7,834 bases of DNA, from NCBI GenBank assembly GCA_046094385.1, contig JBJTHJ010000098.1, positions 1 to 7,834 on the forward strand, written 5' to 3'. The position numbers were made by a program, and so were the translations under genes. Origin of the DNA: ZLKRG08 sp046094385 (GTDB taxonomy: Bacteria > Actinomycetota > Actinomycetes > Nanopelagicales > Nanopelagicaceae). Shown in pieces: positions 1 through 5,443 of this stretch; the first letter of the stretch is position 1, and each line of letters opens with the position of its first letter. The notes beneath the pieces were generated by a model. It made no database searches. It had not been told where the DNA came from and saw nothing but the letters and a program-made list of their open reading frames with translations.

Positions 1-458
1 ACTCCAAATGCACCGCGATGTAATCTGCCATCAACCACAATTCCGCCACCGATTCCGGTACCAACGGTCAACATCAACATCTGCATCTGACCGCGACCGG
101 CTCCGAAGACTGCCTCACCCCAAGCTGCAGCATTGGCATCATTCTCAATTACTACCTTTAAACCAATTAATTCAGTTAACTGATCCTGAAGATCAACTCC
201 ATTCCAGTCTGCAATGTTTGGAGTAGCTAGCATCGTTTTACGATCTGATGAGACAAAACCTGCAGCAGAGACACCGATCGCAGAAACTTTGTGGTTTCGC
301 ATCAAATCGAGTGCAACCTCGGCAATAGTTTTAGTTAACTCGCGACCACCCTGGATTGGAGTATCACGTCGCGCTTTCTCCAGGATTTCGCCGGACTCAT
401 TGACCACGCCACCTAGAACTTTGGTGCCGCCGACATCAATTCCGATTGTTAGAGACAT
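1..458 (-). CDS. glk: ROK-family glucokinase, N-terminal part (gene cut by window edge)
   Basis: A sugar kinase of the ROK family, most likely an ATP-dependent cytosolic glucokinase making glucose-6-phosphate. The reverse-strand translation starts MSLTIGIDVGGTKVLGG; residues 8-13 (DVGGTK) are the ROK phosphate-binding loop. The catalytic aspartate is in ENDANAAAWGE (END at 105-107), and GTGIGGGI at 133-140 is the second glycine-rich phosphate loop. About 152 codons are visible, roughly half of a typical 310-320-residue protein. The zinc-binding HxGxGH...CxCG region that separates ROK kinases from ROK repressors lies beyond the window. The protein starts directly with the kinase fold and has no N-terminal winged helix, which argues against a ROK repressor. 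Its ATG follows the TAA of the SRPBCC gene with no base between (TAAATG), so the two form one operon and translation is probably coupled; there is no good ribosome binding site. The sugar specificity (glucose rather than fructose, N-acetylmannosamine or polyphosphate use) is inferred from the family. Confidence 0.85.
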   Translation of the reverse strand, partial: MSLTIGIDVGGTKVLGGVVNESGEILEKARRDTPIQGGRELTKTIAEVALDLMRNHKVSAIGVSAAGFVSSDRKTMLATPNIADWNGVDLQDQLTELIGLKVVIENDANAAAWGEAVFGAGRGQMQMLMLTVGTGIGGGIVVDGRLHRGAFG

Positions 459-884
459 TTAAGCTTCGACATACGCTTTCAATTCATCCAAAGCCAATTT
501 GATGGTGCTTAACTCTGCTTGCTGAAGCATAGGTTTTGGAACTGGCATGGTGACATCGGTATTTAATTCATAGGTAACTTCAGTCTCATCGCCCAGTGAT
601 TTCACGGTGTAAGTGCCATCCATCTGCATTAATAAGTCTGCGTCCACTAAAGAGAAAGTGACCTGGTCAGGAGCGCCGCTCCAGTCGTAATCAAGGGTTG
701 GCTTATCGCGCAGCATTCCAGCTTCTATGGTCAATTGAATCCGAAGCGGCCGACCTTGGTCATCGCTACTTTCGACCTGGGCCGCCTTGATGGTCTTCGA
801 CCAGGTTGGGTATGCGGCGATGTCGTATAGGACTTTACGCACCTCTTCGGCGCTAGCTTCGATTGTGATTTTAGAACTAGTCAT
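459..884 (-). CDS. SRPBCC/START-like ligand-binding protein (cyclase/dehydrase family)
   Basis: A 141-residue soluble protein with the helix-grip (SRPBCC, START, Bet v1-like) fold, which encloses a hydrophobic cavity for a lipid or other apolar ligand. Family signs are the opening strand and helix (ITIEASAEEVRKVLYDIAAYPTWSK, read as two parts around residues 6-30), the YPxW turn at 25-28, the central strand with YDWSGAP, and the long C-terminal helix from about 115 on. Length is normal for the family. It has no signal peptide, membrane segment or visible catalytic centre. It matches the small SRPBCC protein next to fadD15 in mycobacteria (Rv2185c type) in size and position. It is the first gene of a minus-strand operon with the ROK glucokinase and diverges from fadD15 across 47 bases. 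The start is supported by a -10 hexamer 7 nt upstream. The ligand is unknown; the link to fatty-acid or mannoside lipid metabolism is only by neighbourhood. Confidence 0.82.
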   Translation of the reverse strand: MTSSKITIEASAEEVRKVLYDIAAYPTWSKTIKAAQVESSDDQGRPLRIQLTIEAGMLRDKPTLDYDWSGAPDQVTFSLVDADLLMQMDGTYTVKSLGDETEVTYELNTDVTMPVPKPMLQQAELSTIKLALDELKAYVEA

Positions 885-891
885 GCCTCAG

Positions 892-897
892 AGCCTA
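892..897 (-). promoter_or_regulatory. -10 box of the SRPBCC-glk operon (leaderless)
   Basis: TAGGCT on the minus strand fits the actinobacterial TANNNT -10 pattern and is followed by 7 nt (CTGAGGC) and then the ATG at 884. A start of transcription about 7 nt after the hexamer would fall on the ATG itself, so the mRNA is probably leaderless. The GAGG before the ATG is only 1 nt away, too close for a normal Shine-Dalgarno. No clear -35 box is visible. Confidence 0.5.
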
Positions 898-918
898 TCT
901 TTCCCGCCAGTAGCCCGC

Positions 919-924
919 TAGCGT
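919..924 (+). promoter_or_regulatory. -10 box of fadD15 (leaderless)
   Basis: TAGCGT fits TANNNT and is followed by 7 nt (TCGCCCC) and the ATG at 932. The spacer contains no Shine-Dalgarno. The hexamer overlaps a perfect 8-bp palindrome, CGCTAGCG at 916-923, which may be chance. It lies only 21 bp from the minus-strand -10 box of the SRPBCC gene, so the two polymerase footprints would collide. No good -35 hexamer is present at 16-18 bp. Confidence 0.5.
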
Positions 925-931
925 TCGCCCC

Positions 932-2731
932 ATGAACGAAGTCACTATCCCGGCACTTGTGCCAGTTGCAACTGAAGGAAATCTCTCCAAATTAATTGCT
1001 GACCGTGCTTGGTTCGAACCATCACGAGTCATTCTCTCCCGACCAGTTGGTGATGGTTGGGCTCCGGTAACCGCACGCGAATTTGAAACAGAAGTTCGTG
1101 AAACTGCTAAAGGTTTGATCGCAGCTGGCATTCAATTTGGCGATCGCGTTGGCATCATGGCTCGTACCAGATACGAGTGGACAGTGCTTGATTTTGCAAT
1201 CTGGTATGCCGGTGCGATCAGCGTTCCAATTTACGAGACCTCCTCTGCCGAGCAGATCGATTGGATTCTTAATGACTCTGGTGCAACTGGATTGGTGGTA
1301 GAGACTCCAACTCACCGCGAACTTGCGCAGAGCGTCTTGCCTGCACATACCAAACATGTTTGGACCATCACCGAAGATGCCATCGGCATCTTACGTAGCA
1401 CTGGTGGCCACATCCCAGATGAAGAGGTGGAACGCCGGAGAAATGCGGTCACCCCTGATACTTTGGCAACTTTGATCTATACCTCTGGAACTACCGGCAA
1501 ACCTAAAGGTGTTCAATTAACGCACGGAAACTTCCTCTCTGAGTGTGGAAATGTCGTTAACGGAGCAGCTGATCTCTTCTTAAAGCCTGGAGGTTCGACG
1601 CTACTCTTCCTCCCAGTTGCTCACGTCTTTGGTCGCATGGTGCAGATCGGTGCTATCTATGCGGGGCTACATATGGCTCACTGCGCAGATGTTCAAAATC
1701 GTTTAATGCAGGATATCGGTAGCTTCAAGCCAACTTTCGTGCTGGCTGTGCCACGTATCTTTGAAAAGGTCTATAACGGCGCAGAAGCTAAGGCAGATGC
1801 AGCTGGCAAGGGCAATATCTTCCGCAAAGCGGCGGCAGTTGCCATCAAATATAGCCAAGCAAAAGATGAAGGCCGTGTGCCAATTGGGCTACAGGCGCAA
1901 CATGCGATCTTTGATGCCCTGGTCTATAAAAAGATTCGCCATATCTTGGGCGGAAATGTAGAGGCTGCTATCAGTGGAGGTGCAGCCCTTGGTTCTCGCC
2001 TTGGACATTTCTTCCGTGGCGCTGGAATTCGAATCCTTGAAGGTTACGGATTGACCGAGACCACCGCTGGTGCAACTTTAAATTTAACGCAAGCTCAAAA
2101 AGTTGGTTCAGTTGGAAAGCCAATTCCTGGTACCTCAATTCGTATTGCCGATGATGGTGAAGTTCTAATCAAAGGCCCAATCGTGATGCGTGGCTATTGG
2201 CAGAACGATGCTGCAAACCAAGAGGTATTTGATGGCGAGTGGTTTAAATCTGGCGATATTGGAGAGTTAGATAAGGATGGATTCCTAACTATCACCGGTC
2301 GCAAGAAGGAATTGATTGTGACTGCAGGCGGTAAGAATGTCGCCCCCGCAGTTCTTGAAGATCGTCTACGCGCACATCCATTGGTTTCACAGTGCATGGT
2401 CGTTGGCGATAACAAGCCTTACATCGCAGCGCTAGTTACCATTGATATGGATGCGTTGAAGCCTTGGGCAGTTAACAATAAAAAAGAGGGGGCATCCCTA
2501 TCTGATTTGACCCGTGACCCTGATTTGATTGCAGTAATTCAAACAGCGGTCGATGAGGCCAACAAGGCGGTAAGTCGTGCAGAATCAATTCGCAAGTTCG
2601 TTATCTTGGATAGAGATTTCACCATTGCGGGTGGACAGCTAACGGCTAAGTTATCGGTCAAACGCCATGTCGTCGCCAAAGAGTTTGCTAAGGAGATCGA
2701 AGAGCTCTACCAGGGTTCTGTTAGCGCGTGA
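932..2731 (+). CDS. fadD15: Long-chain fatty-acid-CoA ligase, FadD15-type AMP-dependent synthetase
   Basis: A 599-residue member of the ANL (acyl-CoA synthetase) superfamily that activates a fatty acid with ATP to an acyl-adenylate and then transfers it to coenzyme A in the cytosol. The phosphate loop YTSGTTGKPKG is at 183-193, the adenine-binding motif EGYGLTETT at 370-378, the ribose-binding aspartate in SGDIG at 440-444 (D442), and the hinge GRKKELIVTAGGKNV at 456-470. Length and the C-terminal ELY ending are normal for the FadD15 / long-chain LC-FACS group. The A10 motif at 570-578 reads LTAKLSVKR. I would expect LTPxLKxKR, so the usual adenylation lysine appears to align with Ser575, with lysines two residues to each side; this is an alignment by eye. 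The ATG at 932 is supported by the -10 box 7 nt upstream. The 3' end overlaps the kinase gene by about 65 bases. Preceded by SRPBCC and followed by pimB on the opposite strand, as in mycobacteria. Confidence 0.92.
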   Translation: MNEVTIPALVPVATEGNLSKLIADRAWFEPSRVILSRPVGDGWAPVTAREFETEVRETAKGLIAAGIQFGDRVGIMARTRYEWTVLDFAIWYAGAISVPIYETSSAEQIDWILNDSGATGLVVETPTHRELAQSVLPAHTKHVWTITEDAIGILRSTGGHIPDEEVERRRNAVTPDTLATLIYTSGTTGKPKGVQLTHGNFLSECGNVVNGAADLFLKPGGSTLLFLPVAHVFGRMVQIGAIYAGLHMAHCADVQNRLMQDIGSFKPTFVLAVPRIFEKVYNGAEAKADAAGKGNIFRKAAAVAIKYSQAKDEGRVPIGLQAQHAIFDALVYKKIRHILGGNVEAAISGGAALGSRLGHFFRGAGIRILEGYGLTETTAGATLNLTQAQKVGSVGKPIPGTSIRIADDGEVLIKGPIVMRGYWQNDAANQEVFDGEWFKSGDIGELDKDGFLTITGRKKELIVTAGGKNVAPAVLEDRLRAHPLVSQCMVVGDNKPYIAALVTIDMDALKPWAVNNKKEGASLSDLTRDPDLIAVIQTAVDEANKAVSRAESIRKFVILDRDFTIAGGQLTAKLSVKRHVVAKEFAKEIEELYQGSVSA

Positions 2732-3194
2732 TCTCCACGATTCACTAGCTCAAACTCTCGTCGCAATCGGCTACAAGTTAGATCTACTTGTAGCCAGCCT
2801 GCCCATTAGATATCGCGCCGCTGCCCGAGAAATTAGATTCTTAGTTAATGACGCCACCCAAGAGGTAAGGCGCGAACTATTTAATTTGCGGGCTGAGAGC
2901 GTCGATTTTCCGCACCAATTACAGGTCCTGGCAAAGCCATTGCCGATTGAGATCCATGGTGAGCTAGAAGAATTAGATGAAAGCGCTAAACGGATCGTGC
3001 AAGAGTTAGTTAGAAATGCAAGCCTTCACTCCAAAGGCAGATCTATTAAGGTCGAAATCTCCAAAGGAACCATCAAAGTCAGCGATGATGGTCAAGGGTT
3101 ATTTGGGATATCCGAATTGGTCTTTGATGCCGGTGGCCAGATGGAGATCAATTGCAACCGGCTTGGCACGGTTGTGGAGATCAAGTTGCCATGA
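2667..3194 (+). CDS. Minimal sensorless histidine kinase core (HisKA_3 + HATPase_c, NarL-partner type)
   Basis: A sensor-type histidine kinase reduced to its catalytic core, 175 residues if the ATG at 2667 is used. The dimerisation/phosphoacceptor helix carries LARDLHDSLAQTLVAIG with the phosphorylated histidine at H24, typical of HPK7 kinases. The ATPase domain has the N box ELVRNASLHSKG (113-124, N117), the G1 box SDDGQG (139-144), a GG turn at 156-157 and a closing strand GTVVEIKLP. There is no periplasmic, PAS, GAF or HAMP domain and no membrane segment. An in-frame TAA at 2640-2642 blocks any start further upstream. Starts in frame are ATG 2667, TTG 2685 or CTG 2718, so the gene overlaps fadD15 by 65, 47 or 14 bases. 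Ordinary members have hundreds of residues before the histidine. The core motifs and the ATGA overlap with the regulator gene argue that it works, perhaps with input from a partner protein. An eroded kinase is the alternative. Confidence 0.8.
   Translation: MSSPKSLLRRSKSSTRVLLARDLHDSLAQTLVAIGYKLDLLVASLPIRYRAAAREIRFLVNDATQEVRRELFNLRAESVDFPHQLQVLAKPLPIEIHGELEELDESAKRIVQELVRNASLHSKGRSIKVEISKGTIKVSDDGQGLFGISELVFDAGGQMEINCNRLGTVVEIKLP
2769..2795. repeat. Near-perfect 27-nt inverted repeat just after the fadD15 stop
   Basis: GGCTACAAG at 2769-2777 and CTTGTAGCC at 2787-2795 are perfect 9-bp complementary arms. The 9-nt centre is a T followed by the palindrome TAGATCTA (2779-2786), so the arms extend to 13 bp with one unpaired T at 2778. 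It lies 37 nt downstream of the fadD15 stop and inside the kinase reading frame (residues 35-43). No T-run follows, so it is not a standard rho-independent terminator. It could be a 3'-end or attenuating hairpin, a protein-binding site, or chance. Confidence 0.6.
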
Positions 3195-3802
3195 GATTGC
3201 TAATCATTGATGACCACCAAGTTGTACGTGAAGGTATTGCAAATATCGCAAGGCGCGAACGAATTGAGATTGTCGGTGAAGCAGATACCAAAGAGAGCGC
3301 TTTTGCTCAGATCGCAGCCACCAACCCGGATGTAATCACCGTTGATCTCTCGCTTCCTGACGGTAGCGGACTTGAGATCGTCAAATGGGCTAGGCGAAAT
3401 AGCCAGAAGATCGGAATCGTGGTGATCTCATTTCTAGATGATGATGCAAATTTACTGGCTTCCTTAAATGCCGGAGCCAGCGCCTTCATCGCAAAGACTG
3501 CGCCACTAAATGAAATTGTGGCTGCAATCATCAGCGCCAAGAAATCTCCACTTACCTTCACAAGTAAAGGTTTGATCCGTGCAGTGAACTCCAGGGTTTT
3601 TAAAGCCACCTTAACTAGCCGAGAACTTGAGATCATTGCCAGATTGCCATCTGGTTTAAGTGGAGAAGAGCTAGCCAAGGAGCTTTTTATTACGGAATCA
3701 ACTTTAAAGACCCATTTAAACTCGATCTATCGAAAACTTCAGGTGCGAAACCGATCCGGTGCAGTATCGGAGGCGAAACGTCGAGGCTTAATTAACTTTT
3801 GA
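3191..3802 (+). CDS. NarL/FixJ-family (LuxR-type) response regulator
   Basis: A 203-residue DNA-binding response regulator, the phosphorylation target of the kinase encoded just upstream. The receiver domain (about 1-115) has the acidic pair D7-D8, phosphoacceptor D52 in DVITVDLSLPDGSG, the switch residue S80 and the conserved K102, so all active-site residues are present. A linker leads to a LuxR/GerE helix-turn-helix at about 140-200: LTSRELEIIARLPSG, then the recognition helix region ITESTLKTHLNSIYRKLQVRNR. The start is the ATG at 3191, which overlaps the kinase stop as ATGA, a sign of translational coupling; the frame stays open further upstream, but an earlier start would prefix 13 unrelated residues to the receiver fold. 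Size is normal for the family. It ends 2 bp from the convergent pimB stop. The target promoters are unknown. Autoregulation, or control of the flanking fadD15 and pimB genes, is plausible but not shown. Confidence 0.92.
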   Translation: MRLLIIDDHQVVREGIANIARRERIEIVGEADTKESAFAQIAATNPDVITVDLSLPDGSGLEIVKWARRNSQKIGIVVISFLDDDANLLASLNAGASAFIAKTAPLNEIVAAIISAKKSPLTFTSKGLIRAVNSRVFKATLTSRELEIIARLPSGLSGEELAKELFITESTLKTHLNSIYRKLQVRNRSGAVSEAKRRGLINF

Positions 3803-3804
3803 AG

Positions 3805-4926
3805 CTAGTTTCCTACCAAATTCAAGAACTTCTTTGACCAGATCTGCCAATCCCAATTTTTAAGCGCCCACTCTCGCCCGGCACGCCCCATTTCGCTTCT
3901 ATCCCCACTTAATAACTCAATCGCCCCAGCTGCAATCTCATTTACATCTAAACCATTGACCACCAAACCAGTTTGTCCAGGAAGTACCGCATCCGGTGCG
4001 CCACCAGAATTTCCGGCAAGCACCGGCAGTCCACAGGCACTTGCTTCTAGATAGACAATCCCTAAGCCCTCAACTTCAAGCCCTGCGAACCTAGAGCGAG
4101 ATGGCATCGCGAAGATATCTCCGACGCAGATATATTTTGCGAGTTCATCATAATTTACGCGACCAGTGAAAGTGACGTGGCGCGAGAGACCCCGCTCTTC
4201 GATCAGATTATTTAGCGCTCTTTGATAGGAACCACTACCTACAAATAATAGATGCGCGTTAGGTCGCGCTTTAAGGATCTGCGGTAGCGCTTTAATCAAT
4301 TTATCCTGGCCCTTACGTGGCACCAACCTTCCAACGCTTACGATCACCTCTTTCTCGCTAAGTCCAAGTGATTCTCTTAATGCGCTGGCATCGACTGGTT
4401 TAAATTTTTCAGTATCGATACCTGGTGCGATCTGTACCATCGCGGCTTTAGCACCTTTACTTAAAGCTTTGGAGATTGCATCCTTGGTATATGGCCCAAG
4501 GTAGGTCAGGTGATCTACCGAGTTACCAATCAAGCGGATCGCTAAATTAAAGGGAGGGACTTTCGCCCACCAAACTTCATGGCCATGGGTAATTGCGATC
4601 TTCTGTTTTGCCTTTAGAAATTTACCTGCCAAGGCCAGAGGCGCTGCTGCGCCAAAGATGATCACCTCGGGCTTTCTCTCTTTAATCAACTTACGAACTC
4701 TCCAGATAACCCTAGGCGTCGGCAAAAGCATTCTTGAGCGATCTCGAAAGACTTGAACACCGAACTTTTCAAACCAAGTTGCATCATATGAACTGGTATC
4801 GCCTTGTTGCGAGGTATAGACAATGACCGAGCCGTTTGGGAAACGTTCGATTAGGCCATGCACAAATGTTTCGATGCCACCTGCACGTGGGCCAAAATCA
4901 TTGGTGAAAAACAAGGTCTTACGCAT
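3805..4926 (-). CDS. pimB: PimB-type GDP-mannose-dependent phosphatidylinositol monomannoside mannosyltransferase (GT4)
   Basis: A 373-residue GT-B fold glycosyltransferase of family GT4. PimB adds the second mannose, from GDP-mannose, to phosphatidylinositol monomannoside at the cytoplasmic face of the membrane. The N-terminal acceptor domain begins TLFFTNDFGPRAGGIETF, with the glycine loop at 16-17, and carries THGHEVW (113-119). The donor domain has GRLVPRKGQDKL (199-210; R204 and K209 fall where the diphosphate-binding residues of PimB are expected) and the EX7E motif EGLGIVYLE (E286, E294), followed by ASACGLPVLAGNSGGAPDAV. The SRFAGLEVEGLG stretch before the EX7E motif is characteristic of PimB/MgtA-like enzymes. 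Position next to fadD15 matches mycobacteria (Rv2188c). A -10 hexamer 6 nt before the ATG supports the start and a leaderless mRNA. A related mannosyltransferase making another glycolipid (MgtA-like) is the main alternative. Confidence 0.88.
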   Translation of the reverse strand: MRKTLFFTNDFGPRAGGIETFVHGLIERFPNGSVIVYTSQQGDTSSYDATWFEKFGVQVFRDRSRMLLPTPRVIWRVRKLIKERKPEVIIFGAAAPLALAGKFLKAKQKIAITHGHEVWWAKVPPFNLAIRLIGNSVDHLTYLGPYTKDAISKALSKGAKAAMVQIAPGIDTEKFKPVDASALRESLGLSEKEVIVSVGRLVPRKGQDKLIKALPQILKARPNAHLLFVGSGSYQRALNNLIEERGLSRHVTFTGRVNYDELAKYICVGDIFAMPSRSRFAGLEVEGLGIVYLEASACGLPVLAGNSGGAPDAVLPGQTGLVVNGLDVNEIAAGAIELLSGDRSEMGRAGREWALKNWDWQIWSKKFLNLVGN

Positions 4927-4932
4927 GTTGTT

Positions 4933-4938
4933 ACCCTA
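4933..4938 (-). promoter_or_regulatory. -10 box of pimB (leaderless)
   Basis: TAGGGT on the minus strand (TANNNT pattern) is followed by AACAAC, 6 nt, and the ATG at 4926. There is no Shine-Dalgarno in the spacer and no evident -35 box. It shares two base pairs (4937-4938) with the plus-strand -10 box of the reductase gene. Confidence 0.5.
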
Positions 4939-4942
4939 CTAT
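4937..4942 (+). promoter_or_regulatory. -10 box of the RibD-like reductase gene (leaderless GTG start)
   Basis: TACTAT, close to the TATAAT consensus, is followed by TTACGC, 6 nt, and GTG at 4949. This spacing is the same as at other starts in the window and is the main reason for choosing GTG 4949 over ATG 4925. It overlaps the pimB -10 box on the opposite strand. Confidence 0.48.
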
Positions 4943-4948
4943 TTACGC

Positions 4949-5443
4949 GTGCATACCGTCGCCACTTTAGTTATGGGGCAAGATGGTTCTACCGCTAAAG
5001 ATGGCTCATCAGCTGGCGTATCTACCCATACTGACCGTGAGCGATTTCTAAAGCGTCGTCGCGAGTTTGATTGCATCATCATTGGTGGAAATACCGCACG
5101 TAATGAACGTTATGCAATCACTCCTTGCCCACTGGTAGTTATCTCAAGGCATCCATCAAATGTCTTGATCACCAATCCCAATGCTTATTGGTGGAACTTA
5201 GATCCGGCCTCAGCCCTTGCCAAAGCCAAACGCGAATTTGGGCCAGATATTTTGATTGAAGCTGGCCCCACTCTTTTAAACGAATTTCTAAGCGCTGGCC
5301 TGGTAGATCAATTGGAGATCTCGATTACTCCAGTCACGGGCGGTGAATATCTGATCGATCTAAATGATGCTCTGCGTGGTTTTGAAATTACCAACGATGA
5401 GCAGGTCGACGAGACCAGATTTGTAACTGCTAAAAAGCGCTAA
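4949..5443 (+). CDS. Stand-alone RibD C-terminal-type (dihydrofolate reductase-like) reductase
   Basis: A compact NAD(P)H-dependent reductase with the dihydrofolate-reductase fold of the RibD C-terminal domain, the family that reduces the pyrimidine ribosyl intermediate of riboflavin synthesis. With the GTG start it has 164 residues. Family marks are the first strand with GQDGSTAKDGSSAGVS (10-25, replacing the common SLDGxxxxDGRSGxLS), the nucleotide-binding loop IIIGGNTARNERY (43-55), and ILIEAGPTLLNEFLSAGLVDQLEI (split around 101-124), where E/AGPTLL and AGLVD are the strongest signatures. It lacks the deaminase domain of full RibD and is shorter than the usual 220-260-residue actinobacterial stand-alone proteins. 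The alternative ATG 4925 would add MLLPYYLR and overlap the pimB start codon as CATG; an AAGG 8 nt before it is a weak ribosome site. It overlaps the transporter gene tail to tail by 14 bases. A true riboflavin role is uncertain. Confidence 0.8.
   Translation: MHTVATLVMGQDGSTAKDGSSAGVSTHTDRERFLKRRREFDCIIIGGNTARNERYAITPCPLVVISRHPSNVLITNPNAYWWNLDPASALAKAKREFGPDILIEAGPTLLNEFLSAGLVDQLEISITPVTGGEYLIDLNDALRGFEITNDEQVDETRFVTAKKR

Noticed and set aside
8..462. Plus-strand frames at the left edge
   Set aside because: They are antisense to the ROK kinase, whose phosphate-binding and catalytic motifs are clear.
916..923. CGCTAGCG palindrome as an operator for fadD15
   Set aside because: Only 8 bp, without a spaced half-site partner, and largely explained by the -10 hexamer it overlaps.
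895..1357. Minus-strand open frames opposite the start of fadD15
   Set aside because: They lie antisense to a strongly recognisable enzyme, show no family motifs, and have compositions typical of shadow frames.
2728..2748. GTG overlapping the fadD15 stop (GTGA) as a coupled start for the kinase
   Set aside because: It is in a different frame from the kinase and meets TAG after six codons, so it cannot produce the kinase.
3152..3190. Upstream ATG of the response-regulator frame
   Set aside because: It would add 13 unrelated residues before the receiver domain and overlap the kinase gene; the ATG at 3191 begins exactly at the receiver fold.
2667..3194. Calling the kinase a pseudogene
   Set aside because: All phosphotransfer and ATP-binding boxes are present, there is no internal stop, and the ATGA coupling to an intact regulator is kept. 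Only the sensor is absent.
3307..3678. Minus-strand 123-codon frame opposite the response regulator
   Set aside because: No recognisable domain; it mirrors the codon pattern of the real gene on the other strand.
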